Shown piece after piece: positions 1-10,713 of a stretch of 64,000 nt of DNA. The notes below the pieces were generated by a model, which was not told the origin of the DNA, ran no database searches, and saw nothing but the letters and a program-made list of their open reading frames with translations. The DNA is taken from NCBI GenBank assembly GCA_951640195.1, contig OX621174.1:62001-126000 (forward strand), in the 5' to 3' direction. Position 1 is the first letter of the stretch; each line of letters opens with the position of its first letter. A program made the translations under genes and the position numbers. This DNA comes from Porpolomopsis calyptriformis (taxonomy: Eukaryota; Basidiomycota; Agaricomycetes; Agaricales; Hygrophoraceae).

Positions 1-30
1 ACCTTCGATAGAAAAGACTGACCCGGTTGT

Positions 31-525
31 TTGGAAGGTACAAGAACAGATATTCTTGACCAGGTTTTTCGCTGGATTGGTTTGGGCAGTTCACATCCTC
101 AAGATGGTGCCCTCAAAAAGCGAATAGTAATGTGGCAGACACCAATATCTTTTGGATTAATGAGCCCATTGAAACACGCCGTTTCCAATGCTTGTCAAAA
201 GTCTGGTGATCTTGGTGCAAGCTTCTTCTGCTCTCGTGACGCCAAGCATAGCAATCCGCGTTTGATCTTCACCAGCATCGCCCACAGGTTCGGAAACTAC
301 TGGAGTGACGACAACAAGAGGTGTGTTTCCCTGTACGTTGTACTATTTTCGTGCCATACTAACATTATTAAGGGTATATCTCAGGCGAGTCCAATACCAA
401 TGCAGATTACTAGGGAAGTATTGACCCGTGATATCAGCCTCACCGTTGATGCTCTACCTTGCTTCTTGTCACCGCTAACCTACCCCCTTATCCCCGCTTG
501 GTTTGCTGTATATTATCGTTATTAG
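31..525 (+). pseudogene. NACHT NTPase-like fragment
   Basis: This open frame reads like the start of a NACHT domain from the large fungal NLR-like family. An early segment resembles the linker before NACHT (residues about 1-35). A block near residues 55-90 (cysteine, LGASFFCSRD, then IFTSIAHRFG) matches the usual strand after the P-loop and the following helix. The Walker A loop (GxxGxGKS/T) expected between these blocks is not visible; the corresponding stretch is scrambled. A possible intron starts near 325 (GTGTGT). No long NACHT continuation follows. I read it as a broken fragment that may continue off the left edge. NLR-like genes act as intracellular sensors in fungi, but nothing shows this copy works. 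Confidence 0.5.
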
Positions 526-665
526 CTAGTGTACATAAAGCGTGTAGCACGATCCTAGAAATTTTAGGTCGATTCTGCATGCTCCATCTAAGAGTCATCC
601 AATAAAGCACCGCGAACCCGAGAACCATTTAAATAAGAAAAAGAATCAAGGCCTGGGGTAGGTAA

Positions 666-1853
666 CTATCTCTGATTATGCTTGCTCTTCATCTCCGTTA
701 GTGTACTTGATACGATCTGCACAGCTTCCACCACCATTAACATATGCTCTGCATCTACCCGAGGAAGTATAGAAACATTGAATTTATCGGGATGCCACCT
801 AAGGAGTTCATCACGCAAGACCTTCTCAATAGGGTGGGCTCGGTCTGGATGTGAAATAAAATGTTCGATTCGTTCAACAGTCAGATCCGTGGATTGTTTG
901 GGTGGTGGGTCAAAGACCGGCCATGGAATCTGGTTGAACTCCAAAGGAGCTGTTGGTCGTGCTGCACAGCTCGAAGAGGACAAAGATGCCCATCGAAGGA
1001 TGTATCTGTCGATTTGAGCGACTTGGTTAATTCTCTGCGTTATATATACGATCATGTATCACAATGTCTATGACAGTAGTCAGAAAAAACTCACCTTCTC
1101 TTTCTTCCCCGTTGCTCGGGCCCCTCTCCTTTCATCCTGCTGATGCCTAAATGTATCTTGTTCTTGCTCCTGTTGACGTCGGAAAGCTTCCTCCTGCTCA
1201 CGTAGAAACTCTTGCTCTCATTGGAATGCCTCATCCTGCTGGCGTTGGAATGCCTCCACTTGCTCTCGTTGGAAAGCCTCCTTTTGCTCACGTAGAAATT
1301 CCTGCTCCCGTCGGAAAGCCTCTTCCTGCTCCCGTCGAAAGGCTTCCGCTTGTTCTCGTCGCAAAGCCTCCTCCCACTCTCGTCGTAAAGCCTCCTCCCG
1401 TTCCCATCCCAAAACACCCTCCCGCTCTCGTCACAAAGTCTCCTCCTGCTCCTGTCGAAATGCCTCCTCCTGTTCATGTCGAAGGGCTCCTTCCTCTTGT
1501 TGAATCCTGGCCACCTCTGCCTCTTTCTGACGCATGGCTTCTTCTTCCCGCAGACGTTGGGTGATCTCTTCTGCCTTTTGCCAATAGCAAAATTTTTCCT
1601 CGGCTTCCTGCAGTTCCCTGGTGGCCTGTTGCTCCCCCTGTCAATGTTGGTGAGTTTTTCTCCTAGCCGAAACATTTGGAGCTTCGTCTTGTAGTCGATA
1701 TATGTCGTGCTTCCGCTGTATCCTCCAGAATTCCTTTACTTGTTTCCGAGCGGCCTGCTTGGCAAGTGCATTCTCAAACTGTCTTATTTCCCCTAGCATC
1801 ATATCCACATATGGAAGGTTCGTTGTGGGAGCGACGCAGTGAGTTGAAGCCAT
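666..1853 (-). pseudogene. WHPDKF-domain coiled-coil protein, decayed
   Basis: Three blocks in one minus-strand frame make one gene. The N-terminal block (1853 to 1641) carries AARKQVKEFWRIQRKHDIYR. The middle (about 1640 to 1095) is a long charged coiled coil of short repeats built on R-R-E-Q-E-E-A-F. The C-terminal block (about 1055 to 666) contains IPWPVF, a VERIEHFISHPDR segment and the signature LLRWHPDKF, a J-domain-like end seen in many fungal proteins of unknown function. An intron with a GTGAGT donor at about 1095 separates coil and tail. The frame is broken by TGA stops at 1641-1643, 1431-1433 and 1218-1220; the last two fall where the repeat expects arginine (CGA). The stop at 1641 could instead lie in a small intron. 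Function unknown; scaffold or DNA-associated roles are guesses. Confidence 0.6.
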
Positions 1854-1929
1854 GTTGCGGTAGATATTCGGATGTGAGATGTGGCGCAGAGTGGGGGCTG
1901 AGATCTCAGCGTCTTGCTCGATGCGCCTT

Positions 1930-2700
1930 GATCAGCAAATAAACGCGTTCGGGAGATGTTTCTTTACAGAACAACCCGTTTCGTGTCACGGCATCCCTGC
2001 AGCCTGGTATCAACGAGTCGTCCACCACCATGTCAGCAGACAGGGTAGCGATGTCCCACAAGCCTTTCCACTGCGGGCAAGCAAAAGATCAACGAAATTC
2101 AGGATGCAATTGATACCCTCTTGAACCGAAATGATTGGCGCACTTGGGACCAGGAGATTCTCACAGAAACTCAATGGGCGACGTCCTTACAGAAGCACCT
2201 TCTGGCAAAGGAAGTCGTCAAAAGGATCTTGATTCTCGCTTGACAGATCTACCATATCCATTTTTGAAAAACCATGAGAGAAGGGCAAATCGAGTGGACG
2301 TGGACGTGCACATTCTCTCCTCTTCTCATCTTAGCTCTGTTTCCCTTCCCCTGAACGACTTAACCTTCAAAACGTTCATCACTAACTATCTCCCTCTATT
2401 GTGTTAGTGGTATCAAGCTAACCCACATCGCACTCGCACCCATCGCCGGTTCTCCGTCGATCGCAGAAATTCTTGAAACAGGAATTCTTCCAATCCAGAG
2501 GCAAAGAAAGGGATGCGTGAGATGCAATAGGATGTAAGGCAGTGGATCAACGGGGAATACGGCACCGCACTCCTTTGTTACGGCGTAATGAGGTTTCCCT
2601 CATAGCCATACCTGCTTTTATGGCGGGAAGGTCCCGCACGGCTTCTTGCTGCTGGTCACTGTATAGAATTTCAGGTTTGGATCGGTTCGGGTCAATAAAT
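1930..2700 (+). other. Intergenic, one exon-like stretch
   Basis: No gene can be supported here. A plus-strand frame from about 2083 to 2243 is open and has ordinary protein composition (ends ...LAKEVVKRILILA), so it may be an exon or gene remnant. It has no recognised domain and no convincing partner exon. Confidence 0.2.
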
Positions 2701-2716
2701 CCAAGCGTTGCATGTT

Positions 2717-2767
2717 AAGAAAAGCGACGACATAAGAAAAGCGACGACATAAGAAAAGCGACGACAT
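2717..2767. repeat. 17 bp tandem repeat, three copies
   Basis: The unit AAGAAAAGCGACGACAT occurs three times perfectly in a row at 2717-2733, 2734-2750 and 2751-2767. It lies about 40 bases beyond the stop of the small minus-strand gene at 2809. Confidence 0.95.
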
Positions 2768-2808
2768 AAATCTGAAACATTGAACTCATCTCCTGCACCT
2801 GCACCTTA

Positions 2809-3135
2809 TTATTCCCAGTTAAGCCAAACTCCCGGAGTCAACACTGTTTTTGCAGCCTGAGCGAGTGTCTCTTCGCAAGGCGGCATATCCTTCCTCTGTA
2901 ACTCGTTCTTGTCCCACCCATCTTCCATTACGATGACCAAGCACACCTCGCCATCCTGCTCAACTCCAGCACCAATGTACCTATATGCCGTCCGCGGAAT
3001 GAGATCAATAACTGGTCCATAGAATCTGGCGTTTGCTGGATCCTCCTTTGTGGGGCGGAAACCACACTGCGCCAGCTTCACACGGTCAACTTTGAAGCCT
3101 TTGATGAATAACTGTTGACTAGGTAGCTCGGACAT
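2809..3135 (-). CDS. Small hypothetical protein
   Basis: An uninterrupted 108-residue frame with balanced composition. It begins MSELPSQQLFIKGFKVDRV and has a central segment reading as soluble alpha/beta protein (FYGPVIDLIPRTAYRYIGAG, VCLVIVMEDGWD). There is no signal peptide, membrane segment or known motif. It is divergent from the nuclease-like gene starting near 3343, with about 200 bases between starts, so the two may share a promoter. An upstream exon cannot be excluded. I do not recognise the family. Confidence 0.45.
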   Translation of the reverse strand: MSELPSQQLFIKGFKVDRVKLAQCGFRPTKEDPANARFYGPVIDLIPRTAYRYIGAGVEQDGEVCLVIVMEDGWDKNELQRKDMPPCEETLAQAAKTVLTPGVWLNWE

Positions 3136-3342
3136 CCGTTGCTGTATTTCCAGTAAGCCATAGCATTATCTCTTAACACTTTGAGAATTCTCACCATATG
3201 GGGTGACAATGCGTCTTGTTTACACAAGCTTTGGTGGCCGTGCTCACAGTTACATCTGCAGTTACTTGTATGTGTAGATCTGCTCTGAAATACTGACGCT
3301 CAATGTGTTCATACCCACAGCGTCAAGGCCCGAGCATTCGAT

Positions 3343-4402
3343 ATGCAATCAGAAACAAATTCCCTCGCTCTCAAAACTGTTGTAGGACTTCCTGGGGAGG
3401 ACATGGTTTATGCCGTTTTTCTCACAATGATTACCTTATTGAAAAACCCTCCCTCCCGGTTTGAAATTTATCCTCAAATGCGCCTGAAGTGGAAACCAGA
3501 AGATAACAGGGACCGACGTTCCGAAGTCCCAGACATAGGGATTGGAATGTTTACGCCTGCAGGTTAGTCTTCCAAAGGCTGCTTGTAGCCACAGGTTGAA
3601 CTTTCATACCCTTGGAACAGGCGCGAGTCCTCCTTTCAAGCTGCGTTGTGGCGTCGAGGCAAAGCGCGCCACTGATATGATGATCTCGTTGCCAACTCCT
3701 GAATCCCTAAAAAATAACCATGAGCTCTCTGTCGCTTTCCATAAACTCTACCACCAAGCTCAAGATCAGGCCAAAGCTGCCTGCAAAAATCGCTACCCGT
3801 TCTCTGACAAAATTGATTGGATTCTTTTGATTGGCCCGTATTGGATGCCAGTCATCTTCGGCCCGTTTACAGAAGCTCAGATTGGTGTCCGCTCTCATAA
3901 GCCATCAGATAGCGCGGATTTCCTCGAGTCGTTGAACCTTCGAGTGAGCTTGCATGAGTCAATTCGCCCCATAGCAGAGCTTTATCTCCTTGGCACCCCT
4001 GGGTCGTCTGAACGATTGGAAAGTATTCTCAGGTCAACAGATGACCTTGCAAAGGCTTTCATAACATCGATGTCATCAGTTGAGTGTTTTTCTATAAGAA
4101 TTCTTTTTCCTATGCTATGATTGACAGAAAGATAGGATGCTTGAAATCTCCATCGGATGGCCTCTATTGAGCGGATAAAGTGGATAACAAAGAAGTGATG
4201 GGAGGTCTCCACGCGAAATACACCATGGAAGTCATCGAGTTTATTAGAATGTGCACGATTATCATATGCTACCCTGTACTGTAGGATTTGTCCTGAACGT
4301 GTCTGTACCAGAAGTGTTGGAATGGGATCCAAGGGTGAGTGTGAACAATAATGTGGATGGAGGTCCGGACAGTGATGAGGAAGAGGTAGAGGATGAATTA
4401 TA
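3343..4402 (+). CDS. PD-(D/E)XK nuclease-like fungal protein
   Basis: A multi-exon gene whose pieces join in frame. Exon 1 (3343-3562) holds the motif RRSEVPDIGIG. After an intron at 3563-3620 (GTTAGT..AG) exon 2 continues FKLRCGVEAKR, so an Asp followed by E-x-K is arranged as in the restriction-endonuclease fold. Downstream are conserved-looking blocks DWILLIGPYW and FGPFTEAQIGVRSHKPSDSA. A second intron at 4079-4127 is likely. The last exon appears to run from about 4248 to 4402 and ends in an acidic tail (PDSDEEEVEDEL). The intron between about 4179 and 4247 is less certain. Coding upstream of the methionine at 3343 is open back to a possible acceptor near 3320, so the true start may lie in an earlier exon. 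Similar proteins are common in Agaricomycetes with no assigned role; nuclease activity is inferred only from the motif. Confidence 0.6.
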
Positions 4403-4547
4403 AAATAACAGAAAATGCATCTTATTTTTGATTAGAACCCGATGGGAAAGATCCCCTCAAGGCTGTGCTGACTGTCGCTCATCTTTGCTCCCACCTCCAG
4501 TATGAGGGTGCTAGAGGGTGTATGAAATAAACTAACGATCAGTTTGG

Positions 4548-4885
4548 TGGGCAGGAACCCGGCGATGACGCTGCTATCGCCGGATTCTGTACCCTCAATC
4601 ACGGCGTCACCTTCCCTCTCATGAAAAAGTCAGACGTCAACGGAGACAATGCCAATCAAGTTTATCAGTGGCTTAAAAATGAGAAATCTGGCCTGCTAGG
4701 CCTCACTAGAATCAAAGTAAGCCCATACGTTCATTGGACCTTTCGAACCAACTTGACGGTTACGTACTTAGTGGAACTTTGAAAAATTCCTCGTTGATCA
4801 GAAAGGTGAGGTAGTGAAGTGTTGGGCATCGACCACTACCCCGGAGGTTATCGATGAGGAAATCGCGAAACTCACAACGAAATAA
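4548..4885 (+). pseudogene. Glutathione peroxidase, C-terminal half
   Basis: The exon at about 4548-4716 encodes QFGGQEPGDDAAIAG, the resolving-cysteine block FCTLNHGVTFPLMKKSDVNG and a strongly GPx-like helix. An intron at 4717-4771 (GTAAGC..TAG) is followed by WNFEKFLVDQKGEVV and a stop at 4883-4885. WNFEKF supplies the Trp and Asn of the catalytic set, and QFGGQ supplies the Gln. The N-terminal half with the peroxidatic cysteine (normally near VASKCGFTPQY) is not found; stops lie immediately upstream at about 4535-4548. GPx proteins of this class reduce hydroperoxides with thioredoxin. The piece is well preserved but truncated, so I call it a gene fragment rather than an active enzyme. Confidence 0.8.
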
Positions 4886-4904
4886 CACCGTTCATAGGAG
4901 ATTC

Positions 4905-6240
4905 TAGTGCCGAGCAATATGTTTTGTCTGTGCTGGTAGTACAGTGAAGCCTCCCGTTACGTCTCTTGTTATAAGATTTTGCTGGACAAGTCGAGTCAAC
5001 TGCCCAACGATGAATCTAGAATGATATCTGTGCCATGCCAACCCAGCCATCTTGCACCACTTTGCGGAAACGTCTCTTCGATGCTCGGTGTCGAGGTCGA
5101 GATAAATCAAACGCCAGAGACTTGACCAGCGACGAATACTTCTGTGGTCTTCGGGAAAAGACAGTGTGAAAGGCATGGGTTCAAAGCCTATATGGTCACA
5201 ATTCAACACACCGCCATCCAATTCATTCTGTGATGGAGCGATACCATATTATTGCTTCCTTTTGCACATTGCGTTTTCCATCGTATCTCTTTGCCACTTC
5301 ACCCAATGCGTTGTTCCGCATCGTTGCACAGGTGTACTCGATCGTTTGGCGGATGGTATCTATCGGAGGGAAGCTTGGTAGCTGTTCATAGCCGACTCTC
5401 TGATGAAGGTGACTCACGGGAGACAAATGACTTATTCTTGCTTACATCTAGAGCCCATGTTCGAAGATAGCCATGCATTTTCATCGCCACGAGAAGGAAG
5501 TTCTGATAGATATTAAGGTGCACGACGGTGTGGGTGTTGAACTCAGTGTCGCAATAAATAATGTGAATCCTTGCTTTGGCCAACCTTCCATAACATTGAC
5601 GCTTAGCCATCGATTCATGTAAATGGGCTTGCTGGAGCATCTTTCGAATGAAAGTGGCGCCTGGTCGGCGGCTTCTGTCAACTGTCAATGAGTAGCTCAA
5701 GCCTGGCCAAACATAGAACACTATCAATACCCAGGAGACGGTGAAAAACACACTCGCGTACTGGTTCCTTGATACCGCGAATAGTCCGCGGAGACAGAGA
5801 TTTTCCATGTCGATCAGATAGCCGCACCATGGGAAGTCTGTACATGATGGTAAGACCGGAAGACACATACAGAAAAAATTATTCACGTTTTTGAAGTGGC
5901 CCTGTTACGTTCATGATTTCAGTTCAAAGTCGAAATTGGTCATCGTCTTCTCTTTCGAGATGAAACAACCGTATTCTGGGTGGCCTTTATTCGCTCAGTC
6001 GTGACATTATCTAAGAAACGAGACCACTGATTCGTACCTTTGAGCATCATGTTTAGAAAGGTTCTTGCCTTCTCAAAGCTAGTCGAGATGAGAAGATAGT
6101 CATCAATCCATCGCAACAGGACCTGCAGAATGACCATTACATTGCCGCGCATTTTGAGTCAGCCTAATCTATATACAGTAATAGCTTACCAAGAAGTGCT
6201 GGCATCATTGCGCTGGCGTCCAAGCTCATAGAACTAATAG
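4905..6240 (-). pseudogene. Telomerase reverse transcriptase fragment (motif C to thumb)
   Basis: Read on the minus strand, 6150-6050 gives LLRWIDDYLLIS, the RT motif C with the two catalytic Asp, then KARTFLNMM. After an intron near 6040-5985 it gives GHPEYGCFISKEKT, matching TERT motif D/E. Further on are TDFPWCGYLID, DYSRYQGTS (one frame off) and SLTVDRSRRPGATF, then the thumb block NIYQNFLLVAMKMHGYL (about 5515-5465) and a C-terminal segment around 5380-5230. Only sequence from motif C onward is present; the N-terminal TEN and RNA-binding domains and motifs 1-B are absent. A frameshift near 5785 and a TGA near 5910 disrupt reading unless hidden by unusual introns. The stretch 4905-5220 may be the extreme C-terminus or unrelated. 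Confidence 0.72.
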
Positions 6241-6341
6241 TTTAACACTGTCACCTGACTCCACCTCCTTTGCGTCGATTCTCCTTATCCGACGTGGACT
6301 CCAACTAGCCAAACCCAAGACTTCTTTCGAGTTTCTCGTCA

Positions 6342-7321
6342 ATGCCATTCCAGGACTCTATGCAGCGTCTCACGCCCGATCGGGGACAAACTCCCATCCC
6401 GTCGACTTCACGGCGACCCCACCCTTACTTGTCACCATCTAGCCTTTCACCGATCCCTGTAGGTTTCCTCCATTGTATACAACCGCACAACAGAGGTCAC
6501 AATATACAACATGCACCTTTTATTCGACAGATTAAAACCGGTGACGCTTTAGTGCAAGACAAACTCTCACCTCATACAAACCATACTACGCGAGAGTATT
6601 CTAAAGGGGACAAGCGTTACCGTCAGCGCGAATTCCTCAGCTGCACAGGTTTGAGAGCCCTCTCTAGCATTTTTGTGCCACTGTAGATCCCCCTTTCTCT
6701 GCTCCCAGAGTGTCGAAGACGAAAGATCAAATGCGATAAGTTAGTACCCATGCACCCCCACATCAACAACTGGGTTTGAGACTTTTTGAGGTCAGAGTTC
6801 AACCTTGCACACCATGTTCGAGCCGCAGAGAGCAATACAAGTGTGAATGGAAAATTGGCGTGCCTTCGTACGTTTTCACTCTTCGGATCCTGCGGCGACT
6901 CATGGACTTGTAGGGAAAAAAATCTCTCTCGAGACGTTGACAACCTCAAGTCACAGTGCCAGGAACTAACCTTACGATACCACGAGCTAAAAGGCAGGAT
7001 GGAGAACATGGAAGATTGCTTCTCAAACTGGATTTCTGGGAGAGATTGTATGCAGATTTCCACTTGTTATCTGTGTTATAACTTCACACCATCCTTATGT
7101 CAGGTCACGCGCCCCTTCTACATGACAAGCATAGACAAGTACCCGGAATATGGCAATACCGCTCACCCCCACCACTGCCACCCCTCCACAGTATTGTCAC
7201 TAGATTGTCTGTGCAACCCTCACCACTGCCGCACCTGCGTCTATGCCATGCTACGTGGCCTCAAAGTGATTATGACCCTGGGTGCAATGGAGGTCAACAT
7301 ATACTCGGAAGTAATCCGTGA
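6342..7321 (+). CDS. Zn(II)2Cys6 transcription factor
   Basis: Five exons join cleanly. Exon 1 (6342-6648) is a Ser/Pro-rich leader ending SCT. Exon 2 (6709-6739) supplies ECRRRKIKCDK. The next exon (about 6790-6867) supplies VQPCTPCSSRREQYKCEW. Together these give C-x2-C-x6-C-x5-C-x2-C-x8-C, the six-cysteine binuclear zinc cluster that binds CGG-type sites. Exon 4 (6914-7047) encodes a coiled coil (NLKSQCQELTLRYHELKGRM), the usual dimerisation helix just after the cluster. Exon 5 (7104-7321) is proline-rich and ends in TAA or TGA at 7319-7321. No fungal-specific middle homology region is seen, so this belongs to the short basidiomycete type. It sits divergently beside the TERT fragment. Targets are unknown. 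All splice sites are GT..AG and the frame is intact. Confidence 0.8.
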
Positions 7322-7910
7322 TTCATCCCAATACAGCGCTCAGCACGATTTGTGAACCTATAAACATTATTGTGCAATGAAGAAAACATTTTGAACGACG
7401 TTGATAAGTAAGCGTCCAAACTGCAAAGATCACAATATTGCAAGCAAGGCTCTCACTTGCAATTTGGACCCTCATACACTCAACAAAGTTAAACGGTGTT
7501 GTCATTACCCGCCTCTGAAACACAGTGAATGGCCACCGAGTTTCTCACAACCAAGGAAGGTTGGGGCCAATTCCAAGCAAGAATGTTGGCCAGAAGTTCA
7601 CAATTTCGAGATCTGTGGTTGCGAATGCAGGATAGCGCGTGCTGATTCGAGTAGTTTTCTGCTTCCTTGAATGACTCGGATAGAAGTCAGGATATGAAGC
7701 AGGACTGGTACATACCAAGAGCTGAAGGAACTCAAGCAGCTTCATGAGCATTGGGGAAACTCAGCCACGTTGGTCGAAACGGTCTCAGGTCTTAGTCGGC
7801 GAAAAGCAACAACACGAGCAAGTCTCCATTGAACGTAAAAAAACAATAGCGTAGAAGTGGCTTGACATTTTCCCTTTGTGATGCCAAAGAGAGAAGCCAA
7901 AAATAATCAC
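7322..7910. other. Intergenic spacer
   Basis: Several short frames occur on both strands but none shows splice-linked continuity or a recognisable domain. I see no supportable gene. Confidence 0.4.
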
Positions 7911-9165
7911 GACGAGCCTGTATATGAAAGGAATCTGAAACCCTCACCCATCGTAATATGGTCACCCAATGAAAGTGCAATTCCTTGCGTTTTACTCTGA
8001 ATACGGACATGCCCAGTGATGGTCCCTGCCTCTGTCTTTTCAATACTCAAATTCGCGAGAGCATCCTCGCCTGCAACAAGTAACCATCCATGATTGAAAA
8101 AATGGATAGCAGCCAGAAAAGAGTGGACCTCACCAAATAAGCTGCGTGCAGACATGTTCGCTGACAAGAAATCACAATCACCCGAGATAGTGCCTTCCGG
8201 TGTCAAGCAGGACATATTTGTGGCCTTCATGACATACTTCAAGTAATCTCGGGGATCCCTAGAGAAGTAAAACACAACTCTGAGCCCGCCGAGGGGTGAA
8301 AAAAAGACTCACGATATCATGGTATTAACATTGGCTCTGTTCTCCCACTTAAATTCAGTCCACATACTCCAGAACTGAATGGACAGAAACATCATTCGAG
8401 CTTATGAATGTGGTGTACGTATTTTCCACTCTCCTGTGCTTCATCAAAGTGCGCGGGTTTATTATATCTATGTGAATATCATTCAGAAGGACGCAGGCTT
8501 CTGACATGTTGCTCCCCTCCCAGAGGATGCTGCTAAATATACTGCCAGCCTCGGTCGATGAAACCTAAACAGTGTCCAGAGCAGACAGGCCAGTCATCAG
8601 ATATTTCGCCTTGCCGAGAAAATGACATTTGTTTGCGCACATTGATAGGAGCTTTTATACTCTGGAATCCATGAGGGGCAATGGCATAAACCAACAGTCG
8701 TTCAACAATTTTAAATCCCCAAATATCGCAAAGTCCAAACAAAGCTTCTGCAGAGGATCCGGGGTCTGATTCACAAGCAGGACATCTGGCGAAATACAAC
8801 GAAGGGGGATTATCACAGGGAGCAACAATGGGGGGGTTGCTTAACCAACCTAACATGGTATCAAGGCCATGCGTCTTGACGTACACCTCAGCATATATGG
8901 GATCAGAAGAGCCTGATTCAAGAGAGTTGAGTAAGGCCGTTCATTTAACTAATATACAAGACAAACCTGTGAGCTGAGAAATACAACTGAGATTAGGAAT
9001 GAAGTCTTCGTGCAATTCCCCTATCCCAGTAGCCCTCCCGATGTTCTCGTTGTACTACAATTAGACATATTAGTGATGGTCTCATATCTGGAACGAAATC
9101 CATTACGTCGATCACATCATCTGCCGTAATTCCCGATCGGAAAGACCAAAATCAAAGTCATCGCA
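7911..9165 (-). pseudogene. Coatomer beta subunit (beta-COP), C-terminal fragment
   Basis: Successive minus-strand exons follow the C-terminal order of beta-COP, the COPI coat subunit of Golgi vesicles. They read ADDVID + YNENIGRATGIGELHEDF (about 9125-9010), SDPIYAEVYVKTHG (about 8905), DVLLVNQTPDPLQKLCLDFA (about 8780), YAIAPHGFQSIKAPIN (about 8685-8640), VSSTEAGSIFSSILWEGSN (about 8560), LLNDIHIDII (about 8490), FWSMWTEFKWE (about 8370), LTPEGTISGDCDFLSANM (about 8205) and ALANLSIEK...GHVRIQSKTQGIALSLGD (about 8055-7965). Introns such as the GTGAGG..CAG between SLFG and EDALAN splice neatly. Two disruptions are visible: a one-base shift after FGDLK (near 8716) and loss of bases near 8462 (IDII/KPAHF). 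The N-terminal two thirds are missing, so this is a duplicated, truncated copy. Confidence 0.82.
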
Positions 9166-9342
9166 TGCGTCTAGCATGCCCTGCACAGCACTTGTTGTCT
9201 CTTGGTCCCTAGGTGAGAGTGTTTGAGATAGGGGCAGGGACGTTCCCACTGGGTCTCTGTCTTGCCATCAGCTTTAGCATCACTGTCGAGGTCGGGATCA
9301 AGCCTATGCGTAGTCGATTAGTCGAGCATCGGCGGGAGCCAG

Positions 9343-10620
9343 TCATGGTGATATGATAGTCCTCATCTTCTTCTGAGTTTGGGGGGAGGGGGGGGAGGCG
9401 ATACTGGAAGATACAGAGGGGAAGCGGCGGAATGGTGATGGGGGTCGAGGGAAGTAAGAGTAGAGACTGTTGGCGATGGGTGTGTAGCGTGGAATAGATA
9501 TAGATCGGCGAGGGTGGGGTGGTAGGGACCAGGGGGGATCTGGTGATTTATCACATTCTTCTGCATCTTCATCGGAACTGTCGTCTACAGACATTGAATC
9601 GCGGACGTGGTCAATAGAATCAGGTTCGTTGGAGAGATCGATGAGCTCAGTGGGGTAGCGGCAGCGGCAGAAGAATGACATGGCCTCAATTGTTGTATCA
9701 GTATGTTGGGTGGTGGTCTTCCGTCGCTTGTCGAGTCCGAGTCTGAGTCCGAGTAATGGTTGCGGAGCCTCTCAAAAATCGTTTGCGTTTCTGGCTACAG
9801 GTCTCGAGTCTCCGTGGGCGATCTCGCTATCTATCTTGAAGTCTGTGGATGGGCCGACCTTGCCGTTCTCGTTGTATTCGCAAAGTCAGATTCCAGCCCT
9901 AGCAAGGGGCAGGGTGCGATGGTGGCTTTGATGAGATACCATACAATGGTACCCCTTCTACAGTTTGTAGCTCTATTGTTGTCTGGGTTGAGATTGGGAT
10001 GAACGCCTCCGGAGCGCGAGTAAAGTGCGGGAAGGTTGTCGTCAGAAGTGCCAGAGAGGGTGTGGCGTAAGAGGAAGGGATGGTCTTGTTGGGCATGACA
10101 ATGTTGTATGTGGGCATGGATATAGGTTGTGACGTCTTGGCCTGCAGCGGACATGCTGCAGGGAGGATGAGGAAAGGAGATTGAGAGGGTGAACGAACAT
10201 ACTTTTGGCACATCAAGCCAAACTTGAGAGTCATCTAGGTGAGCTCCTTGATGGTCATTGCGCAATTATTATGATAGGGCCAGTTTGGAGAATGGGCACA
10301 ATGGAAGGAGACATACGATGGAGAAAAAGGAACGACCAATGGCAAGAAAGCTCTTGCTGTTGGCGTCCTCGGGATGGAGAGTGGCATTGGGAGGAGGGAA
10401 GAAAGGGATAAAGCTGCATTGAGGGAGGAGGACTTGTTCAGATGGGCTGCTGCGGGTCTTGGTTTTCGGGAAGAAGGGGGGAGAGGATCTTGGCTCAGGC
10501 AGACAAGCGGACATCATACAAATGCTGAACGAGTCAGGGTTGGGCTGGTCTAGGGTAAAGGATTTATAACTGAAGTCGCAAAGGATAGAGGCGTACCCAC
10601 AAAAAAGAGGTACATCCATG
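9343..10620 (-). CDS. Hypothetical multi-exon gene, low confidence
   Basis: Minus-strand frames here have proline/serine-rich protein-like composition. A candidate leader around 10600-10310 (PNPDSFSICMMSACLPEPRS then SFLAIGRSFFS) ends at a good donor (GTATGT at about 10310). It may join exons near 10235-10205 and 10155-9905 (ending QTTIELQTVEGVPLYGI). A further frame at 9681-9343 is Ser/Asp- then Pro/Ser-rich and could be the C-terminus or a separate small gene. No domain is recognised and exon joins are not forced by homology, so coordinates are provisional. Confidence 0.3.
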
Positions 10621-10654
10621 AAAAGTTGGACTGTGGACAGAAAGTTTGCAAAGT

Positions 10655-10713
10655 AGCTGTAGCCGAGCTGTATGAACCAGCCTTCGGCAAGTTCATACAG
10701 CTCGGCTACAGCT
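10655..10713. repeat. Perfect 23 bp inverted repeat (hairpin)
   Basis: 10655-10677 and 10691-10713 are perfect reverse complements separated by a 13-base loop (10678-10690). No coding frame explains it. Confidence 0.95.

Noticed and set aside
1151..1564. Long plus-strand frame rich in Pro/Val/Ala/Leu repeats
   Set aside because: It is the antisense reflection of the Arg/Glu/Gln coiled-coil repeat on the minus strand; the minus frame has the conserved head and WHPDKF tail.
4434..4525. N-terminal half of glutathione peroxidase upstream of the C-terminal exon
   Set aside because: A stretch reading VLTVAHLCSHLQYEG faintly resembles the VASKCGFTPQY block, but stops separate it and the match is too weak to claim.
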